A DNA stretch of 64,000 bases from Enterovirga aerilata (GCF_013044135.1 NZ_JABEPP010000003.1:496001-560000), one strand, 5' to 3'; counted from the first letter of the stretch, positions 16,053-25,445 are shown. The notes: generated by a model from the sequence alone, not told the origin. A program made the numbers and translations.

Positions 16053-16687
16053 TCGTCGCGCTTCTCAATCAGAAAGGCGGCGTCGGCAAAACGACGCTCG
16101 CGCTGCATCTCTCCGGTCAATGGGCGCGTGAAGGCAAGCGCATCACCCTGATCGATGCCGACCCGCAGGGATCGGCGCTCGACTGGTCGCAGCAACGCAC
16201 CCGCGAGGGCCTGCCTCGCCTGTTCGGCGTCATCGGCCTAGCGCGCGACACACTTCATCGCGAGGCGCCCGAGCTCGCGCGTGACGCCGCTCACATCGTC
16301 ATCGACGGACCACCGCGCGTTGCAGGTCTTATGCGTTCGGCGCTGCTCGCCGCCGATCTTGTCCTGATCCCTGTGCAGCCGTCACCGCTCGATGGCTGGG
16401 CCTCGGCCGAAATGCTGGCGCTGCTCGCAGAGGCCCGAATCTATCGGCCGCAACTCATGGCCCGCTTCGTACTCAACCGCTGCGCTGCACGCACCGTCAT
16501 CGCCCGCGAGACCGCCGAGACACTGGCCGATCACGATCCGCCCCTGCTGTCGGCGACGATCGGCCAGCGTGTCGCCTTCGCCGACCTGGCACAGTCCGGG
16601 CGCCTCGTTTTTGAGGCCGACGACAATAGCGCGGCCGCGCGCGAGATCGCCGCCCTGACTGCGGAAGTCGGGAGGTTGGCGCCATGA
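16049..16687 (+). CDS. parA: ParA-family partition ATPase
   Basis: A 212-residue small ParA/MinD-type ATPase. The deviant Walker A motif NQKGGVGKTTLALHL is at residues 7-21 with the signature lysine, Walker A' is LIDADPQGSALDW, and the Walker B region is IVIDGPPR. It has no N-terminal HTH, so it is the short plasmid class that works with a small ribbon-helix-helix partner rather than a classical ParB. It overlaps repA and the following gene by ATGA, so the three are translated as a unit. It probably distributes the excised element at cell division. Confidence 0.93.
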   Translation: MIVALLNQKGGVGKTTLALHLSGQWAREGKRITLIDADPQGSALDWSQQRTREGLPRLFGVIGLARDTLHREAPELARDAAHIVIDGPPRVAGLMRSALLAADLVLIPVQPSPLDGWASAEMLALLAEARIYRPQLMARFVLNRCAARTVIARETAETLADHDPPLLSATIGQRVAFADLAQSGRLVFEADDNSAAAREIAALTAEVGRLAP

Positions 16688-16938
16688 CCAAAGCCAGCGC
16701 CCGGCGTGGCTTCGTCGCCCGTCCTTCCGACCCAGACGACTGGATCAAGTCCGCTGAACCGGTGTCGCCCGGTCCAGCTTCCAGCACGGGCTTCACCGCA
16801 AGGCTGACCATCGACGTCACGCCGGAGGTGCGCGGTCGCATCAAGATCGCCGCCTTTCAACGCGGCGTCACCGTCGCCGACATGCTTCGCGAATTGCTCG
16901 CGCGCGAATTCCCCCAATCGCCAGGAGACCCGTCATGA
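16684..16938 (+). CDS. Small ribbon-helix-helix-like partition partner
   Basis: An 84-residue protein. The first 40 residues are flexible. The C-terminal part (FTARLTIDVTPEVRGRIKI, then GVTVADMLRELLAREFP) has the strand-helix-helix layout of ParG-type ribbon-helix-helix proteins. It overlaps parA at its start and the DUF2840 gene at its end by four bases each. By position it is the likely centromere-binding partner and autorepressor of ParA. No parS-like repeats were identified. Confidence 0.75.
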   Translation: MTKASARRGFVARPSDPDDWIKSAEPVSPGPASSTGFTARLTIDVTPEVRGRIKIAAFQRGVTVADMLRELLAREFPQSPGDPS

Positions 16939-17456
16939 CCGGCATCGCGGCCCCCCGCATGCGCGGCGGCTCGACGCCGTCGTCTTTCCAAACCGACCGT
17001 CTCACCCACGTCGAGCTGACATGGGTGGAAAAGCAGATCGAATACTGGATCAGGTTCGGTCAAGACGTGCAGGAGACGATCCTTGATCGCCGCCGCCGCG
17101 TCCTCTCCTTCAGGCCCGGCACGACTTTCGCCTTCGTCCGGTGGGCCTCCAACGACTTCGGCACGATCATCTCGCGCATCGATATCGTGCGCGCCATCAC
17201 GCCCGGCGAACCCTATCAGACGCTGCCCTTTGTGCGCCCCGGCGGCGACATCCTGCTCAAGATCGAAAGCTGGCCGAAGGTCGAACGCGTGCTGCAGCTC
17301 ATCGACGCGATCGAGGCCCTTTCGCTCGATCCGGCCGAAGCCGCGCCAGACTATTGGCGGCATGTACACAACCGACTGAGCGCCGGCCAGGACGCACGCC
17401 GCTACTCGCGCGATCAGCACCAGGCGTGGCTTAAGCGCCGGAGGATCGCGCCATGA
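16935..17456 (+). CDS. DUF2840 protein
   Basis: A 173-residue protein with the DUF2840 pattern: THVELTWVEKQIEYWIRFG, RFGQDVQETILDRRRRVLSF, FAFVRWASNDFGTIISRIDI, and LPFVRPGGDILLKIESWPKV. Genes of this family sit between parA and traF in many alphaproteobacterial ICEs and plasmids, and no biochemical role is known. It overlaps both neighbours by four bases, so it belongs to the same operon. The body is a soluble alpha/beta protein with a basic C-terminal tail. Confidence 0.85.
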   Translation: MTGIAAPRMRGGSTPSSFQTDRLTHVELTWVEKQIEYWIRFGQDVQETILDRRRRVLSFRPGTTFAFVRWASNDFGTIISRIDIVRAITPGEPYQTLPFVRPGGDILLKIESWPKVERVLQLIDAIEALSLDPAEAAPDYWRHVHNRLSAGQDARRYSRDQHQAWLKRRRIAP

Positions 17457-17998
17457 CCGACCTCAAATGGGCCATGGCGACGTTCGTAGCGTCCAGCGCG
17501 ATCGCCGTGACGACGTGGATCGACGCCCCCACCAAACTCATCTGGAATGCCTCGGCCAGCACCCCGATCGGTTTCTATTCGGTCGAACCTGCAAAGCGGC
17601 TCGAAGTCACCGATCTGGTCGCCGTCGCTGCGCCGGAACCGATTGCGAGCTTTCTCGCCGACGGCGGATACCTGCCGCGCGACACGCCGCTCCTGAAACG
17701 GGTTCTCGGCCTTCCCGGGCAGACCGTCTGCCGCTCCGGCGTCCTGATCAGTGTCGACGGCGTCGCGATGGGAACGGCTCTCCAACGCGACCGCATCGAC
17801 CGCCCGCTCCCCGATTGGCAGGGCTGCCGCATCGTCTCGGACGGCGAGGTCTTCCTCATGAACTGGGACGTTCCCGACAGTCTGGACGGCCGCTATTTCG
17901 GCCCGATCCCGGCCAGCGCCGTCATCGGCCGCGCGGTTCCCTTGTGGACCGACGAGGACGGCCACGGCCGCTTCGAATGGCGGGCGCCAACGCGGTGA
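17453..17998 (+). CDS. traF: TraF, conjugative S26-type signal peptidase
   Basis: The 181-residue protein has one N-terminal membrane helix (ATFVASSAIAVTTW), the serine nucleophile in NASASTPIGFYSV (about residue 41) and the general-base lysine in PLLKRVLGLPGQTVC (about residue 83), as in TraF of RP4-type systems. These are relatives of signal peptidase I in which the C-terminal catalytic serine/lysine pair faces the periplasm. TraF cleaves and cyclises the TrbC pilin. Its substrate here would be the TrbC at 24832-25164. It overlaps the DUF2840 gene by four bases. Confidence 0.9.
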   Translation: MTDLKWAMATFVASSAIAVTTWIDAPTKLIWNASASTPIGFYSVEPAKRLEVTDLVAVAAPEPIASFLADGGYLPRDTPLLKRVLGLPGQTVCRSGVLISVDGVAMGTALQRDRIDRPLPDWQGCRIVSDGEVFLMNWDVPDSLDGRYFGPIPASAVIGRAVPLWTDEDGHGRFEWRAPTR

Positions 17999-18066
17999 TC
18001 GCCCAGCCTGGGGCGGGCGTACTGCTCGCCCAATCCTTCTCCACCGCATCTTGAAAGGAAACCGCC

Positions 18067-18405
18067 ATGCCGCAAATCGGCGAATTCACCCGCGAGGAAT
18101 CCGGCTTCACCGGCCGCATTCATACGCTCACCCTGTTTCGCGAGATCACCATCGTTCCCGTCGATCCTTCGGACGTCGAGAACGCGCCGAGCTACCGCGT
18201 CCATCACGGCGCGGATGACAACGCACCGGAGATCGGCGCGGCCTGGACGGAGTCCAGCGAAAAGGCTGGCGAATATCTCTCACTGCTGATCGACGACCCC
18301 AGCTTTGCGCAGCCGATCCGTGCCCGCCTGTTCCAGAACGGGGCTGATACGACCTCCTGGTCTTTGCACTGGAGCCGCCCTCAGAAGCGCGGCGAACGGG
18401 AATAG
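18067..18405 (+). CDS. DUF736 protein
   Basis: A 112-residue protein matching DUF736: MPQIGEFTREESGFTGRIHT, then SYRVHHGADDNAPEIGAAW, then EYLSLLIDDPSFAQPIRARL. DUF736 proteins are soluble, occur almost only in mobile elements of Alphaproteobacteria and are found next to traF and lytic transglycosylase genes. The ribosome site GAAAGGAAA is well placed. Function unknown. Confidence 0.9.
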   Translation: MPQIGEFTREESGFTGRIHTLTLFREITIVPVDPSDVENAPSYRVHHGADDNAPEIGAAWTESSEKAGEYLSLLIDDPSFAQPIRARLFQNGADTTSWSLHWSRPQKRGERE

Positions 18406-18408
18406 CGC

Positions 18409-19194
18409 ATGCGGATCGCTCGCACGAAGCCCGCATCGCCGATGTCAACCGGGCGGCCTCGCGCTGCCCGGTGCGTCATCCTCTTCCTCCTTTCCGGCCT
18501 GTCTATTTCCGCCGCGCCGCCGCTCGCCGTTCTCGCGCAGAGCGCCCCGTCGATCGCGCAGCCAATCCGCGACCCTCACGCCGCCTTCGTGACCGAAGCC
18601 TCGCAGCGTTTCGGCATTCCCGAACACTGGATCAGGTCGGTGCGCCGCGTCGAAAGCGCCGATGACGTGCGCGCCGTCTCATCGGCGGGCGCAATGGGCC
18701 TGATGCAGGTCATGCCCGCCACCTGGGCGGAATTGCGCGTCCGTTATGGCCTTGGACGCGATCCGTTCGACCCGCGCGACAACATCATCGCCGGTACGGC
18801 CTATCTGCGCGAAATGTACGATCGCTACGGATCGCCGGGCTTTCTTGCAGCCTATAACGCTGGACCCGGACGCTATGAGGAATACCTCGCGGGCCGCCCC
18901 CTTCCGGCAGAAACCCGCGCCTATGTCGCCACGCTCGCGCCATTGATCGGCGGGGCAAACCTGTCGCCACCCGCACCGGGGACCGTCGCCGTTGCCGCCG
19001 CCGACCCGCACGCTTGGCGACGAGCGCCGCTCTTCGTCACGCCGTCAGCCCACGGTCTGGATGCGCGCAAAACGATATCCGAACCGCAAGAAAATGACAC
19101 CCCGACTGCGCCGTCATCGGGGGAAGGTCCCGCCAATTCTGCGCAATACGGCAGCATTTTCGTTGCCCGTGCCGATGATGGAGACCCGCAATGA
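18409..19194 (+). CDS. Lytic transglycosylase (VirB1-like)
   Basis: A 261-residue secreted protein. A signal sequence (VILFLLSGLSISAAPPLAVLA, cut here as a hydrophobic run near residues 25-44) is followed by an SLT domain at about residues 60-185. The catalytic glutamate lies in VRRVESADDVRAVSSAGAMG, with GLMQVMPATW and AYNAGPGRYEEY as the other family motifs. The enzyme opens the peptidoglycan so the mating channel can be assembled. The C-terminal 75 residues are disordered and Pro/Ala-rich. It starts 3 nt after the DUF736 gene. Confidence 0.92.
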   Translation: MRIARTKPASPMSTGRPRAARCVILFLLSGLSISAAPPLAVLAQSAPSIAQPIRDPHAAFVTEASQRFGIPEHWIRSVRRVESADDVRAVSSAGAMGLMQVMPATWAELRVRYGLGRDPFDPRDNIIAGTAYLREMYDRYGSPGFLAAYNAGPGRYEEYLAGRPLPAETRAYVATLAPLIGGANLSPPAPGTVAVAAADPHAWRRAPLFVTPSAHGLDARKTISEPQENDTPTAPSSGEGPANSAQYGSIFVARADDGDPQ

Positions 19195-19444
19195 GCCGGT
19201 TCGCATTATGGCGCAGCTTGGCGTGTTCCCGAGAGCGTTGTGCGGAAGGGTGGGAGGAGCAGAGAGCAGCGACAGCAGGACGGCGAGATAAAAGGGCCTC
19301 GCCAAATTCGCACAAGCCATTGACATGGCTTGGCTTTTGGCGTGCCGGTCGGTCGGGTCGCGTGCCGCGACTGCTGGTTTACCCAGCGATTTCAACGCTG
19401 TTTTCGGCACTGTGCGCCTTCGCGCCGTCTCGGGAGGTCCTCCC
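19195..19444. other. Candidate oriT region upstream of relaxase
   Basis: This 250-bp gap between the lytic transglycosylase and the relaxase contains two small inverted repeats. One is AAGCCAT-TGAC-ATGGCTT (19314-19331); the other is GGCGAG with CTCGCC around a 10-nt A-rich loop (19282-19303). MOBP-type relaxases usually nick close to such a repeat just ahead of their own gene. An 85-codon frame (19191-19448) crosses it but has no recognisable product. The nick site cannot be read from sequence alone. Confidence 0.45.
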
Positions 19445-21208
19445 ATGAGCGAAGGCGACAGCGATTTCCGCGTCCGCCCAGGACGCATCAAATCCACCCG
19501 CGCGCCCAAGTCCAAGAGCTTCATCAATCAAGTGCTGAGGGCCTCGAAGAAGGCCGGGCACAGCTCTGGCGAAGGGCAGACCGCCAAGAGAAGCGCCGGC
19601 CGTGGTCATTCAACCTTCGGGCGTGGACGAACCAGTTTCAGCCGTTCGCGCATATTCAGTGCTTCGCGCCGTGTCGTCATCAAGGCGCGCGTGGTCCGCC
19701 ATCGGGGCAAGTCATTCCGCTCCGCGCCACTCTCGGCTCATGTGTCCTACCTGAAGCGCGAAGGCGTCAGCCGTGACGGGGAGAAGGGGGTCTTGTTCGA
19801 CGCGACGAACGAGCGCGCCGACGATCTCGCCTTCTCCGACCGATGCAGGGATGACCGGCATCATTTTCGATTCATCGTCTCTCCCGAAGACGCGGGGGAC
19901 ATGACCGATCTGCGGGAGTTCACCCGCGACCTCGCCAACCAGATGGAATCGGATCTGGGCACCAAGCTCGACTGGGTCGCCGTCGATCACTGGAACACCG
20001 ACAATCCGCATGTGCATTTGCTTGTGCGCGGCGTCGATGAGACCGGCGCCGATTTGGTGATCTCGCGCGACTATATCAGCCGCGGCCTGCGCTCCCGCGC
20101 CGAGGATCTTGTCTCCATCGAGCTCGGCCCCAAGCCCGAACATGAAGTCCGCAACGCGCTGGAAAAGGAAGTCACCGCCGAGCGCTGGACCCGGCTCGAT
20201 GTTGAAATCCGCATCGCCGCCGACGAGACCGGCTTTATCGACCTGCGCCCCGAGGCGAACGGCAAGGCCGATCCCTCGCTGCGCCGCCTGATGATCGGCA
20301 GGCTCCAGCATCTCGAAAGGATGGAGCTCGCGGCACAAGGCTCTCCAGGGGAATGGACCGTCGGGCTGCAGGCCGAACGCACACTGCGCGATCTCGGCAT
20401 TCGCGGCGACATCATCAAGACCATGCACCGCGCCTTTACCGAGCGTGGTCAGGATCGCGGCGTCAGCGATTACACGATCGACGGCGGCGGGGCGGGTTCA
20501 CCCGTTATCGGCCGCCTGGTCGATCGCGGCCTGCATGACGAGCTGACCGGCGAAGCCTATGCGGTGATCGACGGCACGGACGGCCGCGCGCACCATGTCC
20601 GCTTCCGCGGGATCGAGGCCTTCGAGCATGCGCCCCCGATTGGCGGCATCGTCGAGGTGCGTCGCTTCGGCGGCCCCGACGATTCCCGGCCGACGCTGGC
20701 GCTCGCCAACCGATCGGACTTCGATCTCAACCGCCAGATCACGGCGCCGGGCGCGACCTGGCTGGATCATCGCCTGGTTGAGCGCGAGGCGATGCCCATG
20801 TCGATGGGAGGCTTCGGCGCCGAGGTGCGCGACGCCATGCAGGCGCGCGCCGAGCATCTGGCCGATGAGGGCCTTGCCCGCCGGCAGGGCCAACGCATCC
20901 TGCTGCAACGCGATCTGCTCAATACGCTGCGACAGCGCGAGCTCGATGCCGTTGGCACGAAGCTCCAGAGCGAACACGGACTGCCGTACCAGAAAGCGCA
21001 GGCCGGCGAGCATGTCGCCGGTGTCTATCGCCAGCGTATCGCGCTCACCTCGGGCCGCTTCGCCATGATCGACAACGGGCTCGGCTTCCAGCTCGTGCCC
21101 TGGACACCGCCGCTCGAAAAGAAGCTCGGCCAGCATATCGCCGGCGTCGCCAAGGGGCATGGCGGCATCGAGTGGAGCCTGGGCCGCCAGCGCGGCCTGG
21201 GCCTCTAG
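19445..21208 (+). CDS. Relaxase, VirD2/RlxS-like with DUF3363
   Basis: A 587-residue DNA relaxase. The start at 19445 is set by its ribosome site (GGGAGGTCCTCCC region); an upstream start at 19325 would run through the oriT candidate. The nuclease part has RHHFRFIVSPEDAGDM, then the metal-binding histidines in NPHVHLLVRG (about residues 186-195). The tyrosine nucleophile is probably in SAHVSYLKREG. The C-terminal half (from about residue 270) matches DUF3363, typical of alphaproteobacterial ICE relaxases. It nicks oriT, stays attached to the 5' end and is delivered through TraG and the Trb channel. A basic, Ser/Arg-rich N-terminal tail of about 80 residues precedes the catalytic domain. Confidence 0.9.
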   Translation: MSEGDSDFRVRPGRIKSTRAPKSKSFINQVLRASKKAGHSSGEGQTAKRSAGRGHSTFGRGRTSFSRSRIFSASRRVVIKARVVRHRGKSFRSAPLSAHVSYLKREGVSRDGEKGVLFDATNERADDLAFSDRCRDDRHHFRFIVSPEDAGDMTDLREFTRDLANQMESDLGTKLDWVAVDHWNTDNPHVHLLVRGVDETGADLVISRDYISRGLRSRAEDLVSIELGPKPEHEVRNALEKEVTAERWTRLDVEIRIAADETGFIDLRPEANGKADPSLRRLMIGRLQHLERMELAAQGSPGEWTVGLQAERTLRDLGIRGDIIKTMHRAFTERGQDRGVSDYTIDGGGAGSPVIGRLVDRGLHDELTGEAYAVIDGTDGRAHHVRFRGIEAFEHAPPIGGIVEVRRFGGPDDSRPTLALANRSDFDLNRQITAPGATWLDHRLVEREAMPMSMGGFGAEVRDAMQARAEHLADEGLARRQGQRILLQRDLLNTLRQRELDAVGTKLQSEHGLPYQKAQAGEHVAGVYRQRIALTSGRFAMIDNGLGFQLVPWTPPLEKKLGQHIAGVAKGHGGIEWSLGRQRGLGL

Positions 21209-21238
21209 CACCACAAGCAGCAAGAAAGGACCCGGCGA

Positions 21239-23230
21239 ATGTCCGCCACCAAAATCCTCTGGGGCCAGATCCTTACCGTCTTTTTGATCATCCTCCTCAC
21301 CACCTGGGGCGCGACGCAATATGTCGCCTGGCAACTTGGCTATCAGGCCCAGCTCGGCACACCATGGTTCGAGCTTGCCGGCACGCCAATCTATTATCCC
21401 CCGGCGATCTTCTGGTGGTGGTACTTCTTCGACGCCTATGCGCCGGGCGTGTTCGCCAAGGGCGGCGTCATCGCCGCATCAGGCGGCTTCATCGCCATCT
21501 CGGTCGCCATCGGCATGTCGGTGTGGCGCGCCCGCGAACAGAAGAACATCGAAACCTATGGCTCGGCTCGATGGGCGAAACCGCAGGAGGTGAAGGCGGC
21601 GGGCCTGCTCAACCCTGACGGCGTCGTCCTCGGTAAGCTCGATCGTGACTATCTTCGCCACGACGGACCGGAGCATGTTCTGTGTTTTGCTCCGACCCGA
21701 TCCGGCAAGGGTGTCGGCCTCGTCGTCCCAACCCTGCTGACCTGGCCGGGCTCCGTCGTCGTCCACGACATCAAGGGCGAAAACTGGCAGCTCACCGCCG
21801 GCTTCCGCTCGAAGCACGGTCGGGTGCTGCTGTTCGACCCCACCAATCCGAAATCGGCCGCCTACAATCCTCTGCTCGAAGTGCGGCGCGGCGAGTGGGA
21901 GGTGCGCGACGTCCAGAACGTCGCTGACGTCCTGGTCGACCCCGAGGGTTCGCTGGAGAAACGCAACCACTGGGAAAAGACCAGTCACTCTTTGCTGGTC
22001 GGCGCCATCCTTCACGTCCTCTATGCCGAGAAGGACAAGACCCTCGCCGGCGTCGCAGGTTTCCTGTCCGACCCGAAGCGCCCGATCGAAACCACGCTGG
22101 CGGCGATGATGACCACGCCACATCTCGGCGAGGCCGGCCCGCATCCTGTCATCGCTTCGACGGCCCGCGAACTGCTCAACAAGTCCGACAACGAGCGCTC
22201 CGGCGTCCTGTCTACCGCCATGTCCTTTCTAGGCTTGTATCGCGATCCCGTTGTCGCCGAGGTGACACGCCGCTGCGACTGGCGCATCGCCGACCTTATC
22301 GAGGACGCGCGGCCGGCGACCCTCTACCTGGTGGTCCCGCCATCCGACATCTCGCGCACCAAGCCGTTGATCCGGCTTGTGCTCAACCAGATCGGCCGCC
22401 GCCTGACCGAGGATCTGCACACCAAGGCCCGGCGACACCGGGTCCTGATGATGCTCGACGAGTTTCCGGCTCTCGGCCGTCTCGACTTCTTCGAAAGCGC
22501 GCTCGCCTTCATAGCCGGCTACGGCATGAAAGCCTTCCTCATCGCTCAGTCGCTCAACCAGATCGAAAAGGCCTACGGCGCCAACAACTCGATCCTCGAC
22601 AACTGCCATGTCCGCGTGAGCTTCGCGACCAATGACGAGCGCACCGCAAAGCGCGTCTCGGATGCGCTCGGCACCGCCACAGAAATGAAGGCGATGAAAA
22701 ACTACGCCGGGCACCGTCTGTCGCCCTGGCTCGGTCACCTCATGGTGTCGCGCTCTGAAACCGCGCGTCCGCTGCTGACCCCCGGCGAGATCATGCAGCT
22801 TCCGCCCAACGATGAAATCGTCATGTTGGCGGCGACCCCGCCGATCCGGGCCAACAAGGCGCGCTACTTCGAGGACAAGCGCTTCGTCGAGCGCGTACTG
22901 CCCCCACCGGACCCGGCTAAAACCAGTCGCACGACGCGCAAGGATGCGTGGACAGAGCTGAAGCCGCAGGCGCCGGACGCTGCGCTGCTCGCCGAGATCC
23001 AGAAGGCCGAGCAAGACGCGGCCAATAGCGGCCTTCGTCGAGAGCCCGAGCTTCCCGACCATGTCGCAATCGTCAAGGAAACGACCGATCCGAACCCTGC
23101 CGACGAGTTCAAAGCCCTGCTCGACGACGAACCCGAGGACGCCGCGCGCCAGCGGCAAGCGCTTCGCCGCCAGATGAGCGGCATCGCGCGCCAGGTCGCC
23201 ATGGACCCCAACGACAATATGGAGCTCTGA
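21239..23230 (+). CDS. traG: TraG/VirD4 coupling protein
   Basis: The 663-residue protein has two N-terminal membrane helices (residues about 8-32 and 58-95), Walker A in APTRSGKGVGLVVPT (about residue 151) and Walker B in VLMMLDEFPALGRL (about residue 405). These are the hallmarks of the hexameric type IV coupling ATPases. It hands the relaxase-DNA complex to the mating channel. The acidic C-terminal 90 residues probably recruit substrates. It follows the relaxase by 30 nt and precedes copG by 3 nt, the usual order in traG-trb clusters. Confidence 0.95.
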   Translation: MSATKILWGQILTVFLIILLTTWGATQYVAWQLGYQAQLGTPWFELAGTPIYYPPAIFWWWYFFDAYAPGVFAKGGVIAASGGFIAISVAIGMSVWRAREQKNIETYGSARWAKPQEVKAAGLLNPDGVVLGKLDRDYLRHDGPEHVLCFAPTRSGKGVGLVVPTLLTWPGSVVVHDIKGENWQLTAGFRSKHGRVLLFDPTNPKSAAYNPLLEVRRGEWEVRDVQNVADVLVDPEGSLEKRNHWEKTSHSLLVGAILHVLYAEKDKTLAGVAGFLSDPKRPIETTLAAMMTTPHLGEAGPHPVIASTARELLNKSDNERSGVLSTAMSFLGLYRDPVVAEVTRRCDWRIADLIEDARPATLYLVVPPSDISRTKPLIRLVLNQIGRRLTEDLHTKARRHRVLMMLDEFPALGRLDFFESALAFIAGYGMKAFLIAQSLNQIEKAYGANNSILDNCHVRVSFATNDERTAKRVSDALGTATEMKAMKNYAGHRLSPWLGHLMVSRSETARPLLTPGEIMQLPPNDEIVMLAATPPIRANKARYFEDKRFVERVLPPPDPAKTSRTTRKDAWTELKPQAPDAALLAEIQKAEQDAANSGLRREPELPDHVAIVKETTDPNPADEFKALLDDEPEDAARQRQALRRQMSGIARQVAMDPNDNMEL

Positions 23231-23233
23231 GCC

Positions 23234-23680
23234 ATGCGCGACCGGATGAACGTATACTTCCCGCCCGAGATGCTGCGCCAGATCGCAGACCTTGCTGACC
23301 GAAAGAAAATCTCACGCTCGGCGATCGTCGAAGCCGCAGTCGCATCGTTTCTCTCGCCAGATGGCGCAGACAAGCGCGAAGCCGCCCTCACACGCCGTCT
23401 CGACCGTATGACAAGGCAGATCCAGCGCATCGAACGCGATCTCGGCATCACCGCCGAGACGCTAGCGCTATACGTTCGCTTTTGGCTGTCGGTCACACCG
23501 CCGCTGACCAGCGACGCCAACGCCGCTGCGCAGCCAAAAGGCCGCGAACGCTATGAAGGGTTCATTGAGACAATCGGGCGACGACTACAGCAGGGTCAGA
23601 GTTTCCTACGGGAGATCCCGGACGACGTGGTTCCTGACCTAGAACCTGGCGAAGGCGATTCGCCAGAAGCGAAGCAATAG
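23234..23680 (+). CDS. CopG-type ribbon-helix-helix regulator
   Basis: A 148-residue protein starting MRDRMNVYFPPEMLRQIADL, followed by the helix-turn-helix KKISRSAIVEAAVASFL: the strand-helix-helix fold of CopG/MetJ regulators. The C-terminal 80 residues contain a coiled helix (RRLDRMTRQIQRIERDLG) probably used for oligomerisation. A gene of this type regularly sits between traG and trbB in this ICE family and is thought to adjust trb expression. The 165-bp gap to trbB is where it could act. Confidence 0.88.
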   Translation: MRDRMNVYFPPEMLRQIADLADRKKISRSAIVEAAVASFLSPDGADKREAALTRRLDRMTRQIQRIERDLGITAETLALYVRFWLSVTPPLTSDANAAAQPKGRERYEGFIETIGRRLQQGQSFLREIPDDVVPDLEPGEGDSPEAKQ

Positions 23681-23845
23681 TTATACCCTTTTCGAATCTT
23701 CCCGAAGTCCGCTCCGCCGTTCGCCTGTATTTGCACTCTACGCTACTACTACGACAAAGACTTGTTGAATCAGCCCAACTTCGGGCTCTTTTAATCGTCC
23801 CCGATCCAGGGCCGGCTGAACGGTCCCTGGCCGCAAGGGGACGAC

Positions 23846-24835
23846 ATGGCGGCATCTCACCAGAAATCGGAAGCGATCACGCGCGGCGCGCGCATGCTGC
23901 GCACAGCCCTTGGACCGGCCATCGCGCGGTTTCTGGAAGACCCGTCGATCGTCGAGGTGATGCTCAATCCTGACGGCCGGCTCTGGATCGACCGGCTGTC
24001 CGAAGGCCTGTCTGACACAGGCGAGCGGCTGGCGCCCGCAGATGGCGAACGGATCGTGCGACTCGTCGCGCACCATGTCGGCGCCGAGGTCCATCCCGGC
24101 AATCCGCGGGTGTCGGCCGAACTGCCCGAAACGGGGGAGCGGTTTGAGGGCCTGTTGCCCCCGGTTGTTGCGGCGCCGGCTTTCGCGATCCGCAAACCAG
24201 CCGTCGCAGTCTTCACGCTCGACGACTATGTGGCCGCCGGAATCATGTCGGCGGACCAGGCCGAGGCTCTGCGCGGGGCGGTCGCCGCCCGGGCCAACAT
24301 CCTTGTCGCCGGCGGCACCTCGACCGGCAAGACCACGCTCACCAATGCGTTGCTCGCCGAGGTCTCCAAGACCACGGATCGCGTCGTCATCATCGAGGAC
24401 ACGCGCGAGCTGCAATGCTCCGCACCCAACCTGGTCGCCATGCGCACCAAAGACGGTGTCGCCACCTTGTCGGATCTGGTGCGGTCCTCACTGCGATTGC
24501 GCCCAGACCGCATTCCGATCGGAGAGGTCCGCGGCTCCGAAGCTCTCGACCTGCTTAAGGCCTGGGGAACGGGTCATCCGGGCGGCATCGGCACCATCCA
24601 TGCCGGCACAGGGATCGGTGCGCTGCGCCGCCTCGAGCAACTCATCCAGGAAGCCGTCGTCACCGTCCCAAGGGCGCTGATCGCCGAGACCATCGACCTT
24701 GTGGCCGTTCTTGCTGGTCGTGGCTCGCAACGCCGGCTCGCCGAACTTGCGCGCGTCGATGGCCTCGGCCCGGACGGCGACTACCGCGTCACTCCCGCAA
24801 CCTCAGCCTCAAGCCCAACAGGAGATCCCTCATGA
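23846..24835 (+). CDS. trbB: TrbB, VirB11-type secretion ATPase
   Basis: A 329-residue ATPase. The N-terminal domain is followed by Walker [15 protein letters not shown] (about residue 156), the Asp box [10 protein letters not shown], Walker B region [15 protein letters not shown] and the His box GTIHAG, all as in VirB11/TrbB. The hexameric ring energises pilus assembly and DNA passage at the inner membrane. It opens the trb operon and overlaps trbC by four bases. An alternative annotation as a general type II/IV ATPase is excluded by the trb context. Confidence 0.95.
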   Translation: MAASHQKSEAITRGARMLRTALGPAIARFLEDPSIVEVMLNPDGRLWIDRLSEGLSDTGERLAPADGERIVRLVAHHVGAEVHPGNPRVSAELPETGERFEGLLPPVVAAPAFAIRKPAVAVFTLDDYVAAGIMSADQAEALRGAVAARANILVAGGTSTGKTTLTNALLAEVSKTTDRVVIIEDTRELQCSAPNLVAMRTKDGVATLSDLVRSSLRLRPDRIPIGEVRGSEALDLLKAWGTGHPGGIGTIHAGTGIGALRRLEQLIQEAVVTVPRALIAETIDLVAVLAGRGSQRRLAELARVDGLGPDGDYRVTPATSASSPTGDPS

Positions 24836-25164
24836 TCCGTCACGCCCGGCGCATCCGCCGCCATGTCACGGCAGCAGCAGCCGTCACCTATGCGACCCTG
24901 ATCCTCACCCCGGCCGCTCACGCTTCCGGTTCGTCCATGCCCTGGGAGGCGCCGCTTCAATCGATTCTGCAATCGATCGAGGGCCCGGTCGCCAAGATCG
25001 TCGCGGTCATCATCATCATCGTCACCGGCCTCACACTGGCCTTCGGCGACTCGTCCGGCGGGTTCCGCCGTCTGATTCAGATCGTGTTCGGTCTGTCGAT
25101 CGCGTTCGCCGCATCCAGTTTCTTCCTCTCCTTCTTCTCGTTCGGCGGCGGGGCGCTCGTCTGA
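24832..25164 (+). CDS. trbC: TrbC, conjugative pilin
   Basis: A 110-residue VirB2-like pilin precursor with a long basic leader ([12 protein letters not shown]), a signal peptide ending near AHASG, and two hydrophobic helices (VAKIVAVIIIIVTGLTLAFG and IVFGLSIAFAASSFFLSFFS). In RP4-type systems TrbC is processed by signal peptidase and then cyclised by TraF, which is encoded at 17453-17998. It overlaps trbD by one base (TGATG). Confidence 0.92.
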   Translation: MIRHARRIRRHVTAAAAVTYATLILTPAAHASGSSMPWEAPLQSILQSIEGPVAKIVAVIIIIVTGLTLAFGDSSGGFRRLIQIVFGLSIAFAASSFFLSFFSFGGGALV

Positions 25165-25445
25165 TGGCGGGGAGGCTGGAACAGCTCGACGAGGTGCCGG
25201 GCTTCACCGTGCAGGTCCACCGGGCGCTAACCGAGCACATCCTGCTCGGCGGCGCCCCGCGCTCCATCGCCATCATGAACGGCACTTTGGCCGGCGCCGT
25301 CGGCCTCGGTCTGCGCCTCTGGCTTGTCGGCCTTGCCATCTGGGTTGTCGGCCACTTTGCCGCCGTCTGGGCCGCCAAGCGCGACCCGCTCTTCGTCGAG
25401 GTCGGGCGGAGGCATCTGCGCATCCCCGGCCACCTGTCGGTCTGA
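25164..25445 (+). CDS. trbD: TrbD, VirB3-like
   Basis: A 93-residue protein with the short N-terminal segment VPGFTVQVHRALTEHILLGG, two closely spaced membrane helices (IMNGTLAGAVGLGLRLWLVG and LAIWVVGHFAAVWAAK) and a basic end (RDPLFVEVGRRHLRI). This is the VirB3/TrbD pattern. It sits in the inner membrane and works with the TrbE ATPase. The start is fixed by TGATG coupling to the trbC stop. Confidence 0.93.
   Translation: MAGRLEQLDEVPGFTVQVHRALTEHILLGGAPRSIAIMNGTLAGAVGLGLRLWLVGLAIWVVGHFAAVWAAKRDPLFVEVGRRHLRIPGHLSV

Noticed and set aside
19191..19448. 85-codon frame between the lytic transglycosylase and the relaxase
   Set aside because: It begins at an ATGA overlap but has no recognisable product and runs through the inverted repeats of the oriT candidate. 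Kept as possible but not called.
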